Assembly: GCA_023382935.1 (NCBI GenBank)
Contig: JAHDXL010000001.1
Span: forward strand, 84,606-148,605
Reading direction: 5' to 3'
DNA length: 64,000 nucleotides
Source: Phycisphaerales bacterium
GTDB lineage: Bacteria; Planctomycetota; Phycisphaerae; Phycisphaerales; UBA1924
The notes under the pieces are model-generated. The model worked only from the letters and a program-made list of their open reading frames with translations, did not search any database and had not been told where the DNA came from. The translations under genes were made by a program, and so were the position numbers. Shown in pieces: positions 45,391 to 53,480 of this stretch. Position 1 is the stretch's first letter. The number at the start of each line of letters is the position of its first letter.

Positions 45391-45777
45391 TCAGATCACC
45401 TCCGTGGCGAGCGACACGATCTTCATGTAGTTGCGATCGCGCAGTTCGCGGGCGACGGCCCCGAAGATGCGCGTGCCCTTGGGGTTGCCGTCATCGTTGA
45501 TGAGCACGACCGCGTTGGTGTCGAAACTCACGTACGAGCCGTCCGGGCGGCGCGTCGGGTGCTTGGTGCGCACGATGACGGCCTTGGACTTGTCGCCCGG
45601 CTTGACGTCCGAGCCGGGCAGGGCCTTCTTCACGCTGACCAGCACGCGGTCGCCGACGCCGGCCTGACGACGGGTGAACCCGCCCTTGCGCGTCGATCCC
45701 CCGTACACGCGGATGACATAGGCGATTTTGGCGCCCGAGTTGTCCGCGACTTCACACCTTGATTCCTGTTGGAGCAT
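45391..45777 (-). CDS. rplN: 50S ribosomal protein L14
   Basis: 128 residues. [17 protein letters not shown] at the start and [20 protein letters not shown] at the end are diagnostic. The ATG of MLQQESR is used because it fits the family; a GTG-type start three codons upstream is possible. Lies 39 bp after rpsQ. Confidence 0.98.
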   Translation of the reverse strand: MLQQESRCEVADNSGAKIAYVIRVYGGSTRKGGFTRRQAGVGDRVLVSVKKALPGSDVKPGDKSKAVIVRTKHPTRRPDGSYVSFDTNAVVLINDDGNPKGTRIFGAVARELRDRNYMKIVSLATEVI

Positions 45778-45816
45778 GGCTCGCACCGTCCCGCTTCAAG
45801 CCGGGGATCCCCCGGG

Positions 45817-46089
45817 TCAGTCCTGCGTTGAACGCTTCTCCACCACGCGCACCAAGCGCCACGACTTGGTCTTGCTGATCGGGCGGCAGGGCGCGATCTC
45901 GACCACGTCGCCCACGTGCGACTCGTTGGCCGCGTCGTGCACGTGCAGCACCGTGCGCTTCGACACGAACTTTCCGTACTTGGGGTGCTGCGCCCGGTAG
46001 CGGATCACGACCTTGCGGGTCTTGTCGCGCCCGTCGGTCTCCACGACCCCGATCCGGCTGCCCTTCACACTTTCGGCTGCATCGCTCAT
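45817..46089 (-). CDS. rpsQ: 30S ribosomal protein S17
   Basis: 90 residues. [40 protein letters not shown] are S17 signatures; primary 16S binder. Preceded by rpmC. Confidence 0.97.
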   Translation of the reverse strand: MSDAAESVKGSRIGVVETDGRDKTRKVVIRYRAQHPKYGKFVSKRTVLHVHDAANESHVGDVVEIAPCRPISKTKSWRLVRVVEKRSTQD

Positions 46090-46117
46090 CGTCTCGTGTC
46101 CTTACCTGGAAAGCCCG

Positions 46118-46321
46118 TCAGCCCTTCTGCGAGGCCAGATCGCGGGAACGACGCTCGGTCATCAGACGCGCGATGTCGCGTTTGACCTTCTGATGCTGCG
46201 AGACGTCTTCCACCTTCTGCGTCACACCCTGCGAGCGCAACCTGAACAACTTCTCACGAAGTTTGACAAGTTCCAGCCCGATTTCCTCGTCGTTCAATGC
46301 GCGAACTTCCTTGCCAGTCAT
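46118..46321 (-). CDS. rpmC: 50S ribosomal protein L29
   Basis: 67 residues of two helices: EVRALNDEEIGLELVKLREK-like start and LFRLRSQGVTQKVEDVSQHQ. Sits near the peptide exit. Eight bp after rplP. Confidence 0.95.
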   Translation of the reverse strand: MTGKEVRALNDEEIGLELVKLREKLFRLRSQGVTQKVEDVSQHQKVKRDIARLMTERRSRDLASQKG

Positions 46322-46329
46322 CGCTCACC

Positions 46330-46755
46330 TCACACGCTCAGCCGACGCTTCACGAACCGGCAGCGAACCGGCATCTTCATCGCCACACGCACCAGCGCTT
46401 CCTTCGCACGCGCCTCCGAGACGCCCGCCAGTTCGAAGAGGATCGTCCCCGCCTTGACCCTGGCCGCCCAGTAGTCCACGTCGGCCTTGCCCTTGCCCAT
46501 GCGCGTTTCCAGCGGCTTCTTGCTGATCGGCTTGTCCGGGAACACGCGGATGAACAACTTGCCCTCGCGCTTGAGGAAGTGGCTGGCGGCGATACGACCG
46601 GCCTCGATGCAATTGCTCTTCAGCCAGCACTGCTCGAGCGCCTGAAGCCCGTAGTCGCCGAACGCGACGTAGTTGCCCTTCGTCGCGTTGCGCTCACGCA
46701 CGCGGCGGAACTCCTTGCGGTGCTTGACTCGCTTGGGAATCTTGTACGGAGGCAT
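46330..46755 (-). CDS. rplP: 50S ribosomal protein L16
   Basis: 141 residues. KHRKEFRRVRERNATKGNYV and RVFPDKPISKKPLETRMGKG define L16, which helps place A-site tRNA. The family's usual start MLxPKRxKxRK reads MPPYKIPKRVKHRKEF here. Confidence 0.97.
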   Translation of the reverse strand: MPPYKIPKRVKHRKEFRRVRERNATKGNYVAFGDYGLQALEQCWLKSNCIEAGRIAASHFLKREGKLFIRVFPDKPISKKPLETRMGKGKADVDYWAARVKAGTILFELAGVSEARAKEALVRVAMKMPVRCRFVKRRLSV

Positions 46756-46808
46756 CTGCTTCGTCCCTCGTCAGTCCCGGCCAGGGCCGGGATCGTGCTC
46801 ACAACTGC

Positions 46809-47510
46809 TCAGCGACGTCCACGCGCGCGGGCCTGCGCGCCGGCCGCCCGAGACTGCTCTTCCTCAGCCTGCTCGGTATATTCACCCTTGTAGATCCACG
46901 ACTTGACGCCGATCTGTCCGTAGGCCGTCCGTGCCTCGGCAAACCCGTAGTCCACGTTGGCCTGCAGCGTGCTCAGCGGCAGCGAGCCGAGTCGCACGTC
47001 GAGCGTGCGGCTCATTTCTGCGCCACCCAGTCGCCCGCTGATCTGGATTTTCACGCCCTGTCCGCCGGCGGCCATGACGGCCTCGGCCCGGCTCTTGACA
47101 ACGCGGCGGAAACTCATGCGCTTGCTCAACTGCTCGGCGACGCTCTCGGCCAGCAGTTGCGCGTTCAGATCCGGGTTCTTGATCTCGATGATCGACAGCG
47201 ACACCTTGCGCCCGGTCATGTACTGGAGTTCCTCGGTCATCCGGTCCACCTCAGCGCCCTTGGGTCCGATGACCAGGCCCGGGCGGGCCGTCTTGAGGAT
47301 GACCTTCAGTTCCTCGCGGGTGCGCTCGATGATGATGTCGCTCACCGCCGCGTTCGGGGGCGTGCGATTGAGCCGGCGGTCCAGGAAGCGGCGGATCTTC
47401 TCATCTTCAATGAGCAGTTCGCCATACAGAGCCTTGGGGGCGTACCAGCGGCTGCGGTGTGCCTCGGTCACGCCGAGCCGGAAACCGAATGGATGCGTCT
47501 TCTGTCCCAT
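46809..47510 (-). CDS. rpsC: 30S ribosomal protein S3
   Basis: 233 residues. GQKTHPFGFRLGVTEAHRSR at the start, a KH domain with GLVIGPKGAEVDRM, and GGAEMSRTLDVRLGSLPLST. Part of the mRNA entry helicase. The rplV stop overlaps its start by one base (TGATG). Confidence 0.98.
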   Translation of the reverse strand: MGQKTHPFGFRLGVTEAHRSRWYAPKALYGELLIEDEKIRRFLDRRLNRTPPNAAVSDIIIERTREELKVILKTARPGLVIGPKGAEVDRMTEELQYMTGRKVSLSIIEIKNPDLNAQLLAESVAEQLSKRMSFRRVVKSRAEAVMAAGGQGVKIQISGRLGGAEMSRTLDVRLGSLPLSTLQANVDYGFAEARTAYGQIGVKSWIYKGEYTEQAEEEQSRAAGAQARARGRR

Positions 47511-48055
47511 CAGCCCCGCTCCTCCACGCCGATCGTGATGTGGCTGGTTCTCTTGAGAATCGCATGCGCGCGTCCGCGGTCCTTGGGGCGGAAGCGCTTG
47601 ATGTGGGGCCCGCCGTCCACGCGGCTCTCGGCCACCACGAGGTTGGACTCGTCAACGCCGAAGGCCTCCGCGTCGGCCATGGCGGCCTGGAGAGCCTTGC
47701 GGACGTTGACGGCGGCCCGCTTGGTGCTGAACGCGAGCATTTCATTGGCGTCCTTGTAGGACTTGCCGCGGATCATCTCGGCGACCAGTCGCGCCTTGCG
47801 CGGGCTGCCCCGGTGATGATGCACATAACTGGCGAAACGGGCGATGGCGCCCACTCCGCATCCCAGCGCGCGAGCGATCGCTTCAACATCCGCCCGGGTG
47901 CACCGGGGATGGTCGCTGCCGCGCAGCCAGTTGCGGAGGGCCGAGAGCGCCCGCGGGCCCTTGAGCCCTTCGCGCTCGACCGCGTCGGCGAGTTGCTCGA
48001 GGCTGACGCCCTGCTCGCTCATGCGCTTCTTGACTTCATCGTGTCGGAGTTTCAC
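47510..48055 (-). CDS. rplV: 50S ribosomal protein L22 with N-terminal helix-turn-helix-like extension
   Basis: 181 residues against about 110 for normal L22. The core begins near residue 70 with SYVHHHRGSPRKARLVAEMI and ends KRFRPKDRGRAHAILKRTSH. The first 66 residues read like an XRE-type helix-turn-helix: GVSLEQLADAVEREG, then ALSALRNWLRGSDHPRCTRA, then VEAIARALGCGVGAI. The start is GTG 48055 with GGGAG 8 nt upstream, 29 bp after the rpsS stop; an ATG at 48022 is the alternative and would still keep most of the extension. L22 lines the exit tunnel; what the added domain does is unknown. Confidence 0.93.
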   Translation of the reverse strand: MKLRHDEVKKRMSEQGVSLEQLADAVEREGLKGPRALSALRNWLRGSDHPRCTRADVEAIARALGCGVGAIARFASYVHHHRGSPRKARLVAEMIRGKSYKDANEMLAFSTKRAAVNVRKALQAAMADAEAFGVDESNLVVAESRVDGGPHIKRFRPKDRGRAHAILKRTSHITIGVEERG

Positions 48056-48084
48056 CGCTTGACTCCCGCTTGACAGGCCCGGCG

Positions 48085-48369
48085 TTACTCGCCGGACTTG
48101 ATGCCTTCCTTCTTGTTCGTGTGCCCGCGGAACGTGCGCGTCAGCGCGAACTCGCCCAACTTGTGCCCAACCATGTCCTCGGTCACGAACACGTCCTGGA
48201 AGTACCGGCCGTTGTGCACCTGGAACGTGTATCCCACGAACTCGGGCACGATGGTGCAGGCGCGCGCCCAAGTCTTGATTGGCGACCGCCGACCCTGCTG
48301 AGCCTGCATCTCCACCTTGCGGTAGACCTTCTCGTCGACGTATGGACCCTTCTTGAGGCTGCGTCCCAT
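48085..48369 (-). CDS. rpsS: 30S ribosomal protein S19
   Basis: 94 residues, normal. [20 protein letters not shown] and [20 protein letters not shown] identify S19, in the head of the small subunit. 13 bp after rplB. Confidence 0.98.
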   Translation of the reverse strand: MGRSLKKGPYVDEKVYRKVEMQAQQGRRSPIKTWARACTIVPEFVGYTFQVHNGRYFQDVFVTEDMVGHKLGEFALTRTFRGHTNKKEGIKSGE

Positions 48370-48382
48370 CGTTCACCCTCGA

Positions 48383-49237
48383 TCAACGGAGTTGGCCGTA
48401 GCGCCTGCTGCGGCGACGACGAATGATCAGATCTGACGAATGCTGCTTGCGATTGCGCGTTCCGCCGCCCTTGGCCTGCACGCCGGTGGCGCTGACCGGG
48501 GCGCGCCCGCTCTTGCTTCGGCCTTCGCCGCCGCCCAGCGGGTGCTCGTGGTGGCTCATCGCCACGCCGCGCGTCTTGGGACGACGACCGAGTTTGCGGT
48601 TCAGCCCGGCCTTGCCGATGCGACGGTTCTGGTGGTCGGGGTTGCCGACCTGCCCCACCACCGCGCGGCAGTCAATGGGTACGCGACGGATTTCGCCGCT
48701 GGGCAGCACCAACGTGGCGTAATCACCTTCGCGGTTAGTCAGTCGTGCGTATGAGCCGGCCGAACGGCACATCTGCCCGCCGCGACCGGGGAGCAGTTCA
48801 ATACAGTGGACGCTCATGCCGGTGGGGATGTAGCGCAGCGGCATCATGTTGCCTACCTGCGGCTCGATGGCCTCCCGCGAGGCGAGCACCGTGTCCCCAT
48901 CGGTCATGCCCATCGGACAGACGATGTAGCGCAGCACGCCGTCGGCATACTCGACCAGCGCGATGTGGCATGTGCGGTTGGGGTCGTACTCGACGCCGAT
49001 GACCTTGCCCTCGATGCCGTCACGATCGCGGCGTTTGAAGTCGATCTGGCGGTACATGCGCTTAACGCCGCCGCCGCGACCGCGCACGCAGATGGTGCCG
49101 TGATGGTTGCGTCCACCCTTGCTTGGGCGCGGGCGGAGCAGGCTCTTCTCCGGCGACTTCTTGGTGACTTCTTCGTGCGTGTTCACCGATGCGTTTCGGC
49201 GTCCCGCACTGGTCGGCTTGTAAATCCGGATGCCCAT
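48383..49237 (-). CDS. rplB: 50S ribosomal protein L2
   Basis: 284 residues. GIRIYKPTSAGRRNASVNTH at the start, GRNHHGTICVRGRGGG and the peptidyl-transferase-near GVAMSHHEHPLGGGEGRSKS. Normal length. Confidence 0.98.
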   Translation of the reverse strand: MGIRIYKPTSAGRRNASVNTHEEVTKKSPEKSLLRPRPSKGGRNHHGTICVRGRGGGVKRMYRQIDFKRRDRDGIEGKVIGVEYDPNRTCHIALVEYADGVLRYIVCPMGMTDGDTVLASREAIEPQVGNMMPLRYIPTGMSVHCIELLPGRGGQMCRSAGSYARLTNREGDYATLVLPSGEIRRVPIDCRAVVGQVGNPDHQNRRIGKAGLNRKLGRRPKTRGVAMSHHEHPLGGGEGRSKSGRAPVSATGVQAKGGGTRNRKQHSSDLIIRRRRSRRYGQLR

Positions 49238-49253
49238 TGCTGGTCGTCCTTCC

Positions 49254-49529
49254 TCAGAACAACTCGATCACGTCACCCTCGCGGAGACGCACGATGGCCT
49301 TCTTCGTCGGCGACGGCTTGACGTACCCGAAGCGCGTCCGACGTTCGCGCTCCTTACGGACATGGGTCTGCACGCCTTCCACCTTCACGCCGTACAGCGC
49401 CTCGACCGCTTCCTTGATCTCCGTCTTGGAAGCGCGGCGATCGACCTCGAAGGTGTACCGCCCCGATTCCATCTCCACGGTGCTCTTCTCGGTCAGCAGC
49501 GGCTTCTTGATGAGGTATGTGTGGTCCAT
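49254..49529 (-). CDS. rplW: 50S ribosomal protein L23
   Basis: 91 residues. LIKKPLLTEKSTVEMESGRY, YTFEVDRRASKTEIKEAVEA are L23; forms the docking site for trigger factor and SRP at the exit. Overlaps the rplD stop by one base (TAATG). Confidence 0.97.
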   Translation of the reverse strand: MDHTYLIKKPLLTEKSTVEMESGRYTFEVDRRASKTEIKEAVEALYGVKVEGVQTHVRKERERRTRFGYVKPSPTKKAIVRLREGDVIELF

Positions 49530-50230
49530 TACGCCGCCTCCCCGCCGGCATTTGCACGGCCCATCGGCTCAACCTTGGCCTGCTTATTGGTCTGCGATGA
49601 AGGACCGTTCAGCCAGGCCTCCAGGTCCGCCCGATCGATCACCAGGTACCGGTGATTGAGCATCTCGAAGCACGTCAACTGGTCGGCCCGGCACAGCGTG
49701 ACGTTCTCGACGTTGCGCCCGCTCAGGCGGGCATTGCGACTCTTCTCCGCGTCGGGCGAGAGGGCCACCAGGGCCTTCCTGTCCACGCCGAGCCCCGCGA
49801 TGAGGTTGACGAAGTCGCGCGTGCGCGGCTCGGCGAAATGCAGCCCGTCCACCACCCGCACCTCGTTGTCGATCAACTTGGCGAGCAGCGCATTGCGGTT
49901 GGCCTTGCGCCGCATCTTCTTGGGCATGTCAAGCCGGTAGTCCTCGCGGGTGCGGCGCTTGGCGAAGGCGTGACCGCCGCCGCGGAAAATCGGCACCTGC
50001 CGGTCGCCGTGCCGGGCGCGCCCGGTGCCCTTCTGCTTGTAGAGTTTCTTGCCGGAGCCGGAGACCTCGTGGCGATTGCGGGTGCGCGACGAGCCCTGGC
50101 GCAGGTTGGCGTGATACATCACGTAGGCCTGCTTGATCAGGGCTGGATTGACCGTGCCGCCCAGAGATTGCTCGTCGATCGTCATCGCGCCGACCGACTG
50201 TCCATTCATGTTGTAGACGGGGACATCCAT
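49529..50230 (-). CDS. rplD: 50S ribosomal protein L4
   Basis: 233 residues. RQGSSRTRNRHEVSGSGKKL, KQKGTGRARHGDRQVPIFRG and the core ANRNALLAKLIDN are typical. In E. coli L4 also represses its own operon. The ATG 50230 has AGGAAAG upstream; the frame stays open for 66 more codons into the 235-bp gap after rplC, but those codons do not match L4. A C-terminal tail of about 20 residues extends past the usual end. Confidence 0.97.
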   Translation of the reverse strand: MDVPVYNMNGQSVGAMTIDEQSLGGTVNPALIKQAYVMYHANLRQGSSRTRNRHEVSGSGKKLYKQKGTGRARHGDRQVPIFRGGGHAFAKRRTREDYRLDMPKKMRRKANRNALLAKLIDNEVRVVDGLHFAEPRTRDFVNLIAGLGVDRKALVALSPDAEKSRNARLSGRNVENVTLCRADQLTCFEMLNHRYLVIDRADLEAWLNGPSSQTNKQAKVEPMGRANAGGEAA

Positions 50231-50261
50231 CGTGTCTTTCCTCGCCTGACGCCTCTGCCCT

Positions 50262-50278
50262 CCCCGGAAAGTCCGGGG
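50262..50278 (-). promoter_or_regulatory. Hairpin in the long rplC-rplD gap
   Basis: CCCCGGA (50262-50268) pairs with TCCGGGG (50272-50278), loop AAG. It lies 32 nt before the rplD start in a 235-bp gap that is unusually long for this operon. It could be a leader element or an RNA processing site; no T-run follows. Confidence 0.4.
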
Positions 50279-50465
50279 AACTGTGCTTCGCCTATTCGGC
50301 ACGCCCGCTCTTGCCGGTGTCCCGGCCCGGTTTCCCGGTGCGGCGGCCCGAAATCGACTCGGCCGTCCTCGCCCCTCTGGGGGCACGCTTGTCTTCGTCC
50401 GGCGGTTTCCTTCGGACCTGCCGAACACCCCGGCGGCTCTTCGCCCCGCCGAGGCTGCTTCTCGC

Positions 50466-51149
50466 TTACTGCGAATCCTTCACAATCCGGGTCTTGTGCC
50501 GGTTGAGACGCACCGGCGTGCGGACCATGACCATCGACTTGTTGGCCCCGGGCACCGGGCCCTTGACCAGCATGAGATTTCGCTCGGGGTCGATGCGCAC
50601 CACGTCAAGATTGCGGGCCGTCACCCGGTCGCTGCCCAAGTGCCCGCCCATGCGCTTGCCCTTCTTCAACTTTCCGCAGTGTCCGCGGTTGGTCGCGTGG
50701 GCGCCGATCGAGCCGGGCGAGCGGTGTTTGCGCTCGACGCCGTGGCTGGCGGTCATGCCCTTGAACCCGTGGCGCTTCATCACGCCGGCGAAGCCCTTGC
50801 CCTTGCTGGTGCCGACCACGTCGACGTACTTGGTGCCCTCGAATGCGTCAACCTTGAGCACCTGCCCCAACTGGAAGTTGACCAGTTCACCGGCCTGGCA
50901 GCGAAACTCGCGGTGGTGCCGCAGGACTTCGCTGCCGGCCTTGGCGTCGTGCCCGATCATGGGGATGGTCGAGTTACGAGGCTTCATTTCGCCGAAGCCG
51001 ACCTGGACAGCCGTGTACCCGTCCTTCTCCTCGGTGCGCAACTGCGTCACGACGCACGGACCAAGTTCGATCACCGTGACCGGGACGATCTTGCCGTCGG
51101 CGAAGACGCGCGTCATGCCGAGTTTGGTTCCAATCAACATCAGGGACAT
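50466..51149 (-). CDS. rplC: 50S ribosomal protein L3
   Basis: 227 residues. LIGTKLGMTRVFADGKIVPV at the start, GTSKGKGFAGVMKRHGF and SIGAHATNRGHCGKLKKGKR (GASSxPGRxxKGKRMxG equivalent) identify L3. GAGG precedes the ATG. An intrinsic terminator stands between it and rpsJ, so it probably depends on read-through or its own promoter. Confidence 0.98.
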   Translation of the reverse strand: MSLMLIGTKLGMTRVFADGKIVPVTVIELGPCVVTQLRTEEKDGYTAVQVGFGEMKPRNSTIPMIGHDAKAGSEVLRHHREFRCQAGELVNFQLGQVLKVDAFEGTKYVDVVGTSKGKGFAGVMKRHGFKGMTASHGVERKHRSPGSIGAHATNRGHCGKLKKGKRMGGHLGSDRVTARNLDVVRIDPERNLMLVKGPVPGANKSMVMVRTPVRLNRHKTRIVKDSQ

Positions 51150-51217
51150 CGCAAACCTCGTCGCCCGTTCGGGCCGCTTCTTGAGCAGGCAAGCCTGTCA
51201 GAGGAAGTCTTGTTGCA

Positions 51218-51233
51218 GCCGCCGAAGGGCGGC
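51218..51233 (-). promoter_or_regulatory. Second hairpin between rpsJ and rplC
   Basis: GCCGCC (51218-51223), loop GAAG, GGCGGC (51228-51233). It comes directly after the terminator at 51237-51262 in transcription direction and before rplC. It may be part of the same control element. Confidence 0.4.
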
Positions 51234-51236
51234 ACG

Positions 51237-51262
51237 AAAAAGGCCGTCTGCATGAGACGGCC
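51237..51262 (-). terminator. Intrinsic terminator between rpsJ and rplC
   Basis: On the minus strand GGCCGTCT (51262-51255) pairs perfectly with AGACGGCC (51249-51242) across loop CATGC, and TTTTT follows at once (51241-51237). It begins 9 nt after the rpsJ stop codon. This is a textbook factor-independent terminator inside the S10 operon and should act as a full or partial stop. Confidence 0.85.
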
Positions 51263-51270
51263 GAATACTC

Positions 51271-51579
51271 CTACGCCTTGATCCTCACGAAGACGCCGGC
51301 CGGGACGACCAGGCGATTGAGAGCCTCGACGGTGCGGGCATTGGGTTCGAGAATGTCGATGACGCGCTTGTGCGTGCGAATCTCGAACTGCTCGCGGCTC
51401 TTCTTGTCGATGAAGGGTCCACGCAGCACGGTGTAGCGCTCGATCCGCGTGGGAAGCGGGATCGGGCCTTTGACCTTTGCGTTGGTGCGCTTGGCATGAT
51501 CCACGATCTCCCGTGCCGAAGCATCGAGAGCGATGTGGTCATACGCCTCCATTCGAATGCGGATCTTGCCACCAGTCAT
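51271..51579 (-). CDS. rpsJ: 30S ribosomal protein S10
   Basis: 102 residues. [40 protein letters not shown] and [17 protein letters not shown] are S10; it also serves as NusE in antitermination. First gene of the cluster here: upstream is a divergent gene, not tuf or fusA. A TTGACA promoter with a leader of about 220 nt lies before it and a terminator right after it. Confidence 0.98.
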   Translation of the reverse strand: MTGGKIRIRMEAYDHIALDASAREIVDHAKRTNAKVKGPIPLPTRIERYTVLRGPFIDKKSREQFEIRTHKRVIDILEPNARTVEALNRLVVPAGVFVRIKA

Positions 51580-51605
51580 GTGCGACTACGCCTCTGCCTT
51601 CTTTT

Positions 51606-51624
51606 GCCCGACCCACCGTCGGGC
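51606..51624 (-). promoter_or_regulatory. Leader hairpin just upstream of rpsJ
   Basis: GCCCGAC (51606-51612) pairs with GTCGGGC (51618-51624), loop CCACC. It ends 27 nt before the rpsJ ATG, close to the likely ribosome binding region GGCAGAGG. Position fits a translational control structure. Confidence 0.45.
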
Positions 51625-51740
51625 CGACACCATAGGCCCCCCGCGAGGGCGGGACCACCACAACACCCGGAATGCCGGTTCCCCGACATCCCGAACTCGT
51701 CCTTCTCGTTTCCCGGGGGGTCTCGACGAAGGAATCTGAC

Positions 51741-51757
51741 CCCGGGACAATCCCGGG
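51741..51757 (-). promoter_or_regulatory. Leader hairpin near the 5' end of the rpsJ transcript
   Basis: CCCGGGA (51741-51747), loop CAA, TCCCGGG (51751-51757). It falls about 40 nt after the predicted transcription start. A weaker CCCGC/GCGGG pair lies between it and the hairpin at 51606. The rest of 51580-51934 shows no gene. Confidence 0.45.
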
Positions 51758-51803
51758 ACCGAACTTGGGCGCAAAGTCCGAACCTCGCCGTCCCAAGCCT
51801 CGA

Positions 51804-51831
51804 AGGGTATGACACGGGCCTCATATGTCAA
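51804..51831 (-). promoter_or_regulatory. Sigma-70-type promoter for the ribosomal cluster
   Basis: On the minus strand TTGACA (51831-51826), a 16-nt spacer and TACCCT (51809-51804). The -35 is a perfect consensus; the -10 keeps the key T, A and final T. Transcription would begin near 51797, about 220 nt before rpsJ. Confidence 0.6.
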
Positions 51832-51934
51832 CGCAGACCGCCTTCCGCTCCGAACATTTTTCACGACGCGGCAACAGCCCCACGCCGAAATCGCGCGCTG
51901 ACCGGCCAACCACGCCCGCACGGAGATCCCTTTC

Positions 51935-53431
51935 ATGCGAACCATCGCGTGCCTGATCCTCGGCCTGCTCCTCGGTGGGAGCGCCCAAGCCCAGAGCCAA
52001 CCCAAGCCGGCTGCCCAGCCGACACCCGCTCCGGCCGGGACGAGTCCAAGAGACTGGGGTGTTCGCCTCTCCGCCGAACCGCTCGTGGTCGAAGGCGTTG
52101 GAGTGACCATTTCGATCCCCCTTGATTCGGTGATACAGCATGACGTCTACGACACCATCGCCGCCACCAAGGTGCTGCTCCCGGATGACCTAGGCATCGT
52201 CGTGGTGCAGGAGCGGCGGTCGAAGAGACTGGACCTGACGGTCGAGGGTGTGGCCGACGAAATCATCACGCAGTTGCTGGAACTGTCTCCCAAGTTCGAC
52301 ATGAAGAAGGACGCGGGCAAGGCCGTCCGCGACCCTGCGGGTCGCTTGCAGGCAGACGTGGTGGGCACGCGGGCCAAGGTGCTCTCGCGTGAGAAGCAGT
52401 ACCAACTGGCCGGGCGAGTGGCCGACCACGCCTACGTGGCCATTCCGCGCGAGGGGACACTCGAGTACACCATCCGCGGATCGACGCTGCTCCAGACCGA
52501 CCCGGGGCGGTTCATCCTGTTCGAGTTGTACACGTCGGCGTCGGCCTTCACCAAGTCGCGGGAGATGTATGAGGTCATGCTGGCAACGGTAGTGATTGAA
52601 GATCAGGCCAACATCGCGACGCGCCGGGCGGCGATGATCGACGCCGGCGTCAAGGCACTGGCTCAACTGACCGAGTCTGACTATCGGGAGGTGTTCAGCG
52701 CCCATCCGCAGCGCTGGGAGCGCCTTAGCCGACCGGCCTCCACAGGAGCGGCGTCGGATGAGGAGGAACTGGGCTACCGGCGCATCCAGGCCCGCGTCGG
52801 ACAGCGCGGCGACCTGAGCCCCAACAAGCCGAAGGAAAAATGGTCCAAGGACGACAAGCAGGAGGGGTACATCGTGCAAATCGACGCCCGCCTGATCGAG
52901 ATCGACAGCGTCATTGACACCCGGGCGGCCTATTTCTTGTCTCTGGACCGCAACGAGGAGGCGTGGGTGGTCAACATGGCGGTTCGGAAAAACGGAGACG
53001 TCAGCCGGTGGCAGGAGATCGGCGCCCGCATCGGAACGGACATGAGCATCAGCGTGGTTCCCGAGCAATCGCAGGCGACGAAGATCCGCCCGCAAATCCA
53101 GGGAGAAGGCTACATCTCGATGGTCGAGAGTTACATGCTCCCGCAGTTGCTCGTCCACGTCGGCATTCCAGCCGACTTCGCGTTCTACTCATATCAGACC
53201 TCGTCGAGCACGATCCGCCTGCGCACGGACTCGCTGGAAATTCCCAAGAGTGAAGGCAGCCCCTGGACGCTGATCACGCGGCTGAATGCGGATGCCCCCC
53301 CGCAAACCACGGTCATCGCCCCGGACGGCAATATTGTGCGGACGGACTTGGCCGATGGTCGTCGGTGGCGCCCCATCGAGTTTGAAGCCCTGTACAACCT
53401 CTGGAAGAGAAAGGGACTGCCCCTGGACTGA
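51935..53431 (+). CDS. Exported protein of unknown function
   Basis: 498 residues. Signal peptide MRTIACLILGLLLGGSAQA followed by a Pro/Ala/Gln linker (QSQPKPAAQPTPAPA), so periplasmic or surface. The mature part is mixed alpha/beta, with no cysteine pairs or catalytic motif I recognise; the C-terminal 200 residues are richer in strand (YIVQIDARLIEIDSVIDTRA and on). GGAG 9 nt before the ATG sets the start. Divergent from rpsJ across 355 bp and followed by ruvB 49 bp later. Confidence 0.75.
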   Translation: MRTIACLILGLLLGGSAQAQSQPKPAAQPTPAPAGTSPRDWGVRLSAEPLVVEGVGVTISIPLDSVIQHDVYDTIAATKVLLPDDLGIVVVQERRSKRLDLTVEGVADEIITQLLELSPKFDMKKDAGKAVRDPAGRLQADVVGTRAKVLSREKQYQLAGRVADHAYVAIPREGTLEYTIRGSTLLQTDPGRFILFELYTSASAFTKSREMYEVMLATVVIEDQANIATRRAAMIDAGVKALAQLTESDYREVFSAHPQRWERLSRPASTGAASDEEELGYRRIQARVGQRGDLSPNKPKEKWSKDDKQEGYIVQIDARLIEIDSVIDTRAAYFLSLDRNEEAWVVNMAVRKNGDVSRWQEIGARIGTDMSISVVPEQSQATKIRPQIQGEGYISMVESYMLPQLLVHVGIPADFAFYSYQTSSSTIRLRTDSLEIPKSEGSPWTLITRLNADAPPQTTVIAPDGNIVRTDLADGRRWRPIEFEALYNLWKRKGLPLD

Positions 53432-53465
53432 CCAGAATCGGCTGCATCGGCCGGGTCGGGCCCGA

Positions 53466-53471
53466 TACACT
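53466..53471 (+). promoter_or_regulatory. Candidate -10 box, leaderless start of ruvB
   Basis: TACACT ends 9 nt before the ATG at 53481, in the short gap after the exported-protein gene; no Shine-Dalgarno sequence. Confidence 0.35.
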
Positions 53472-53480
53472 CCGCATCGC

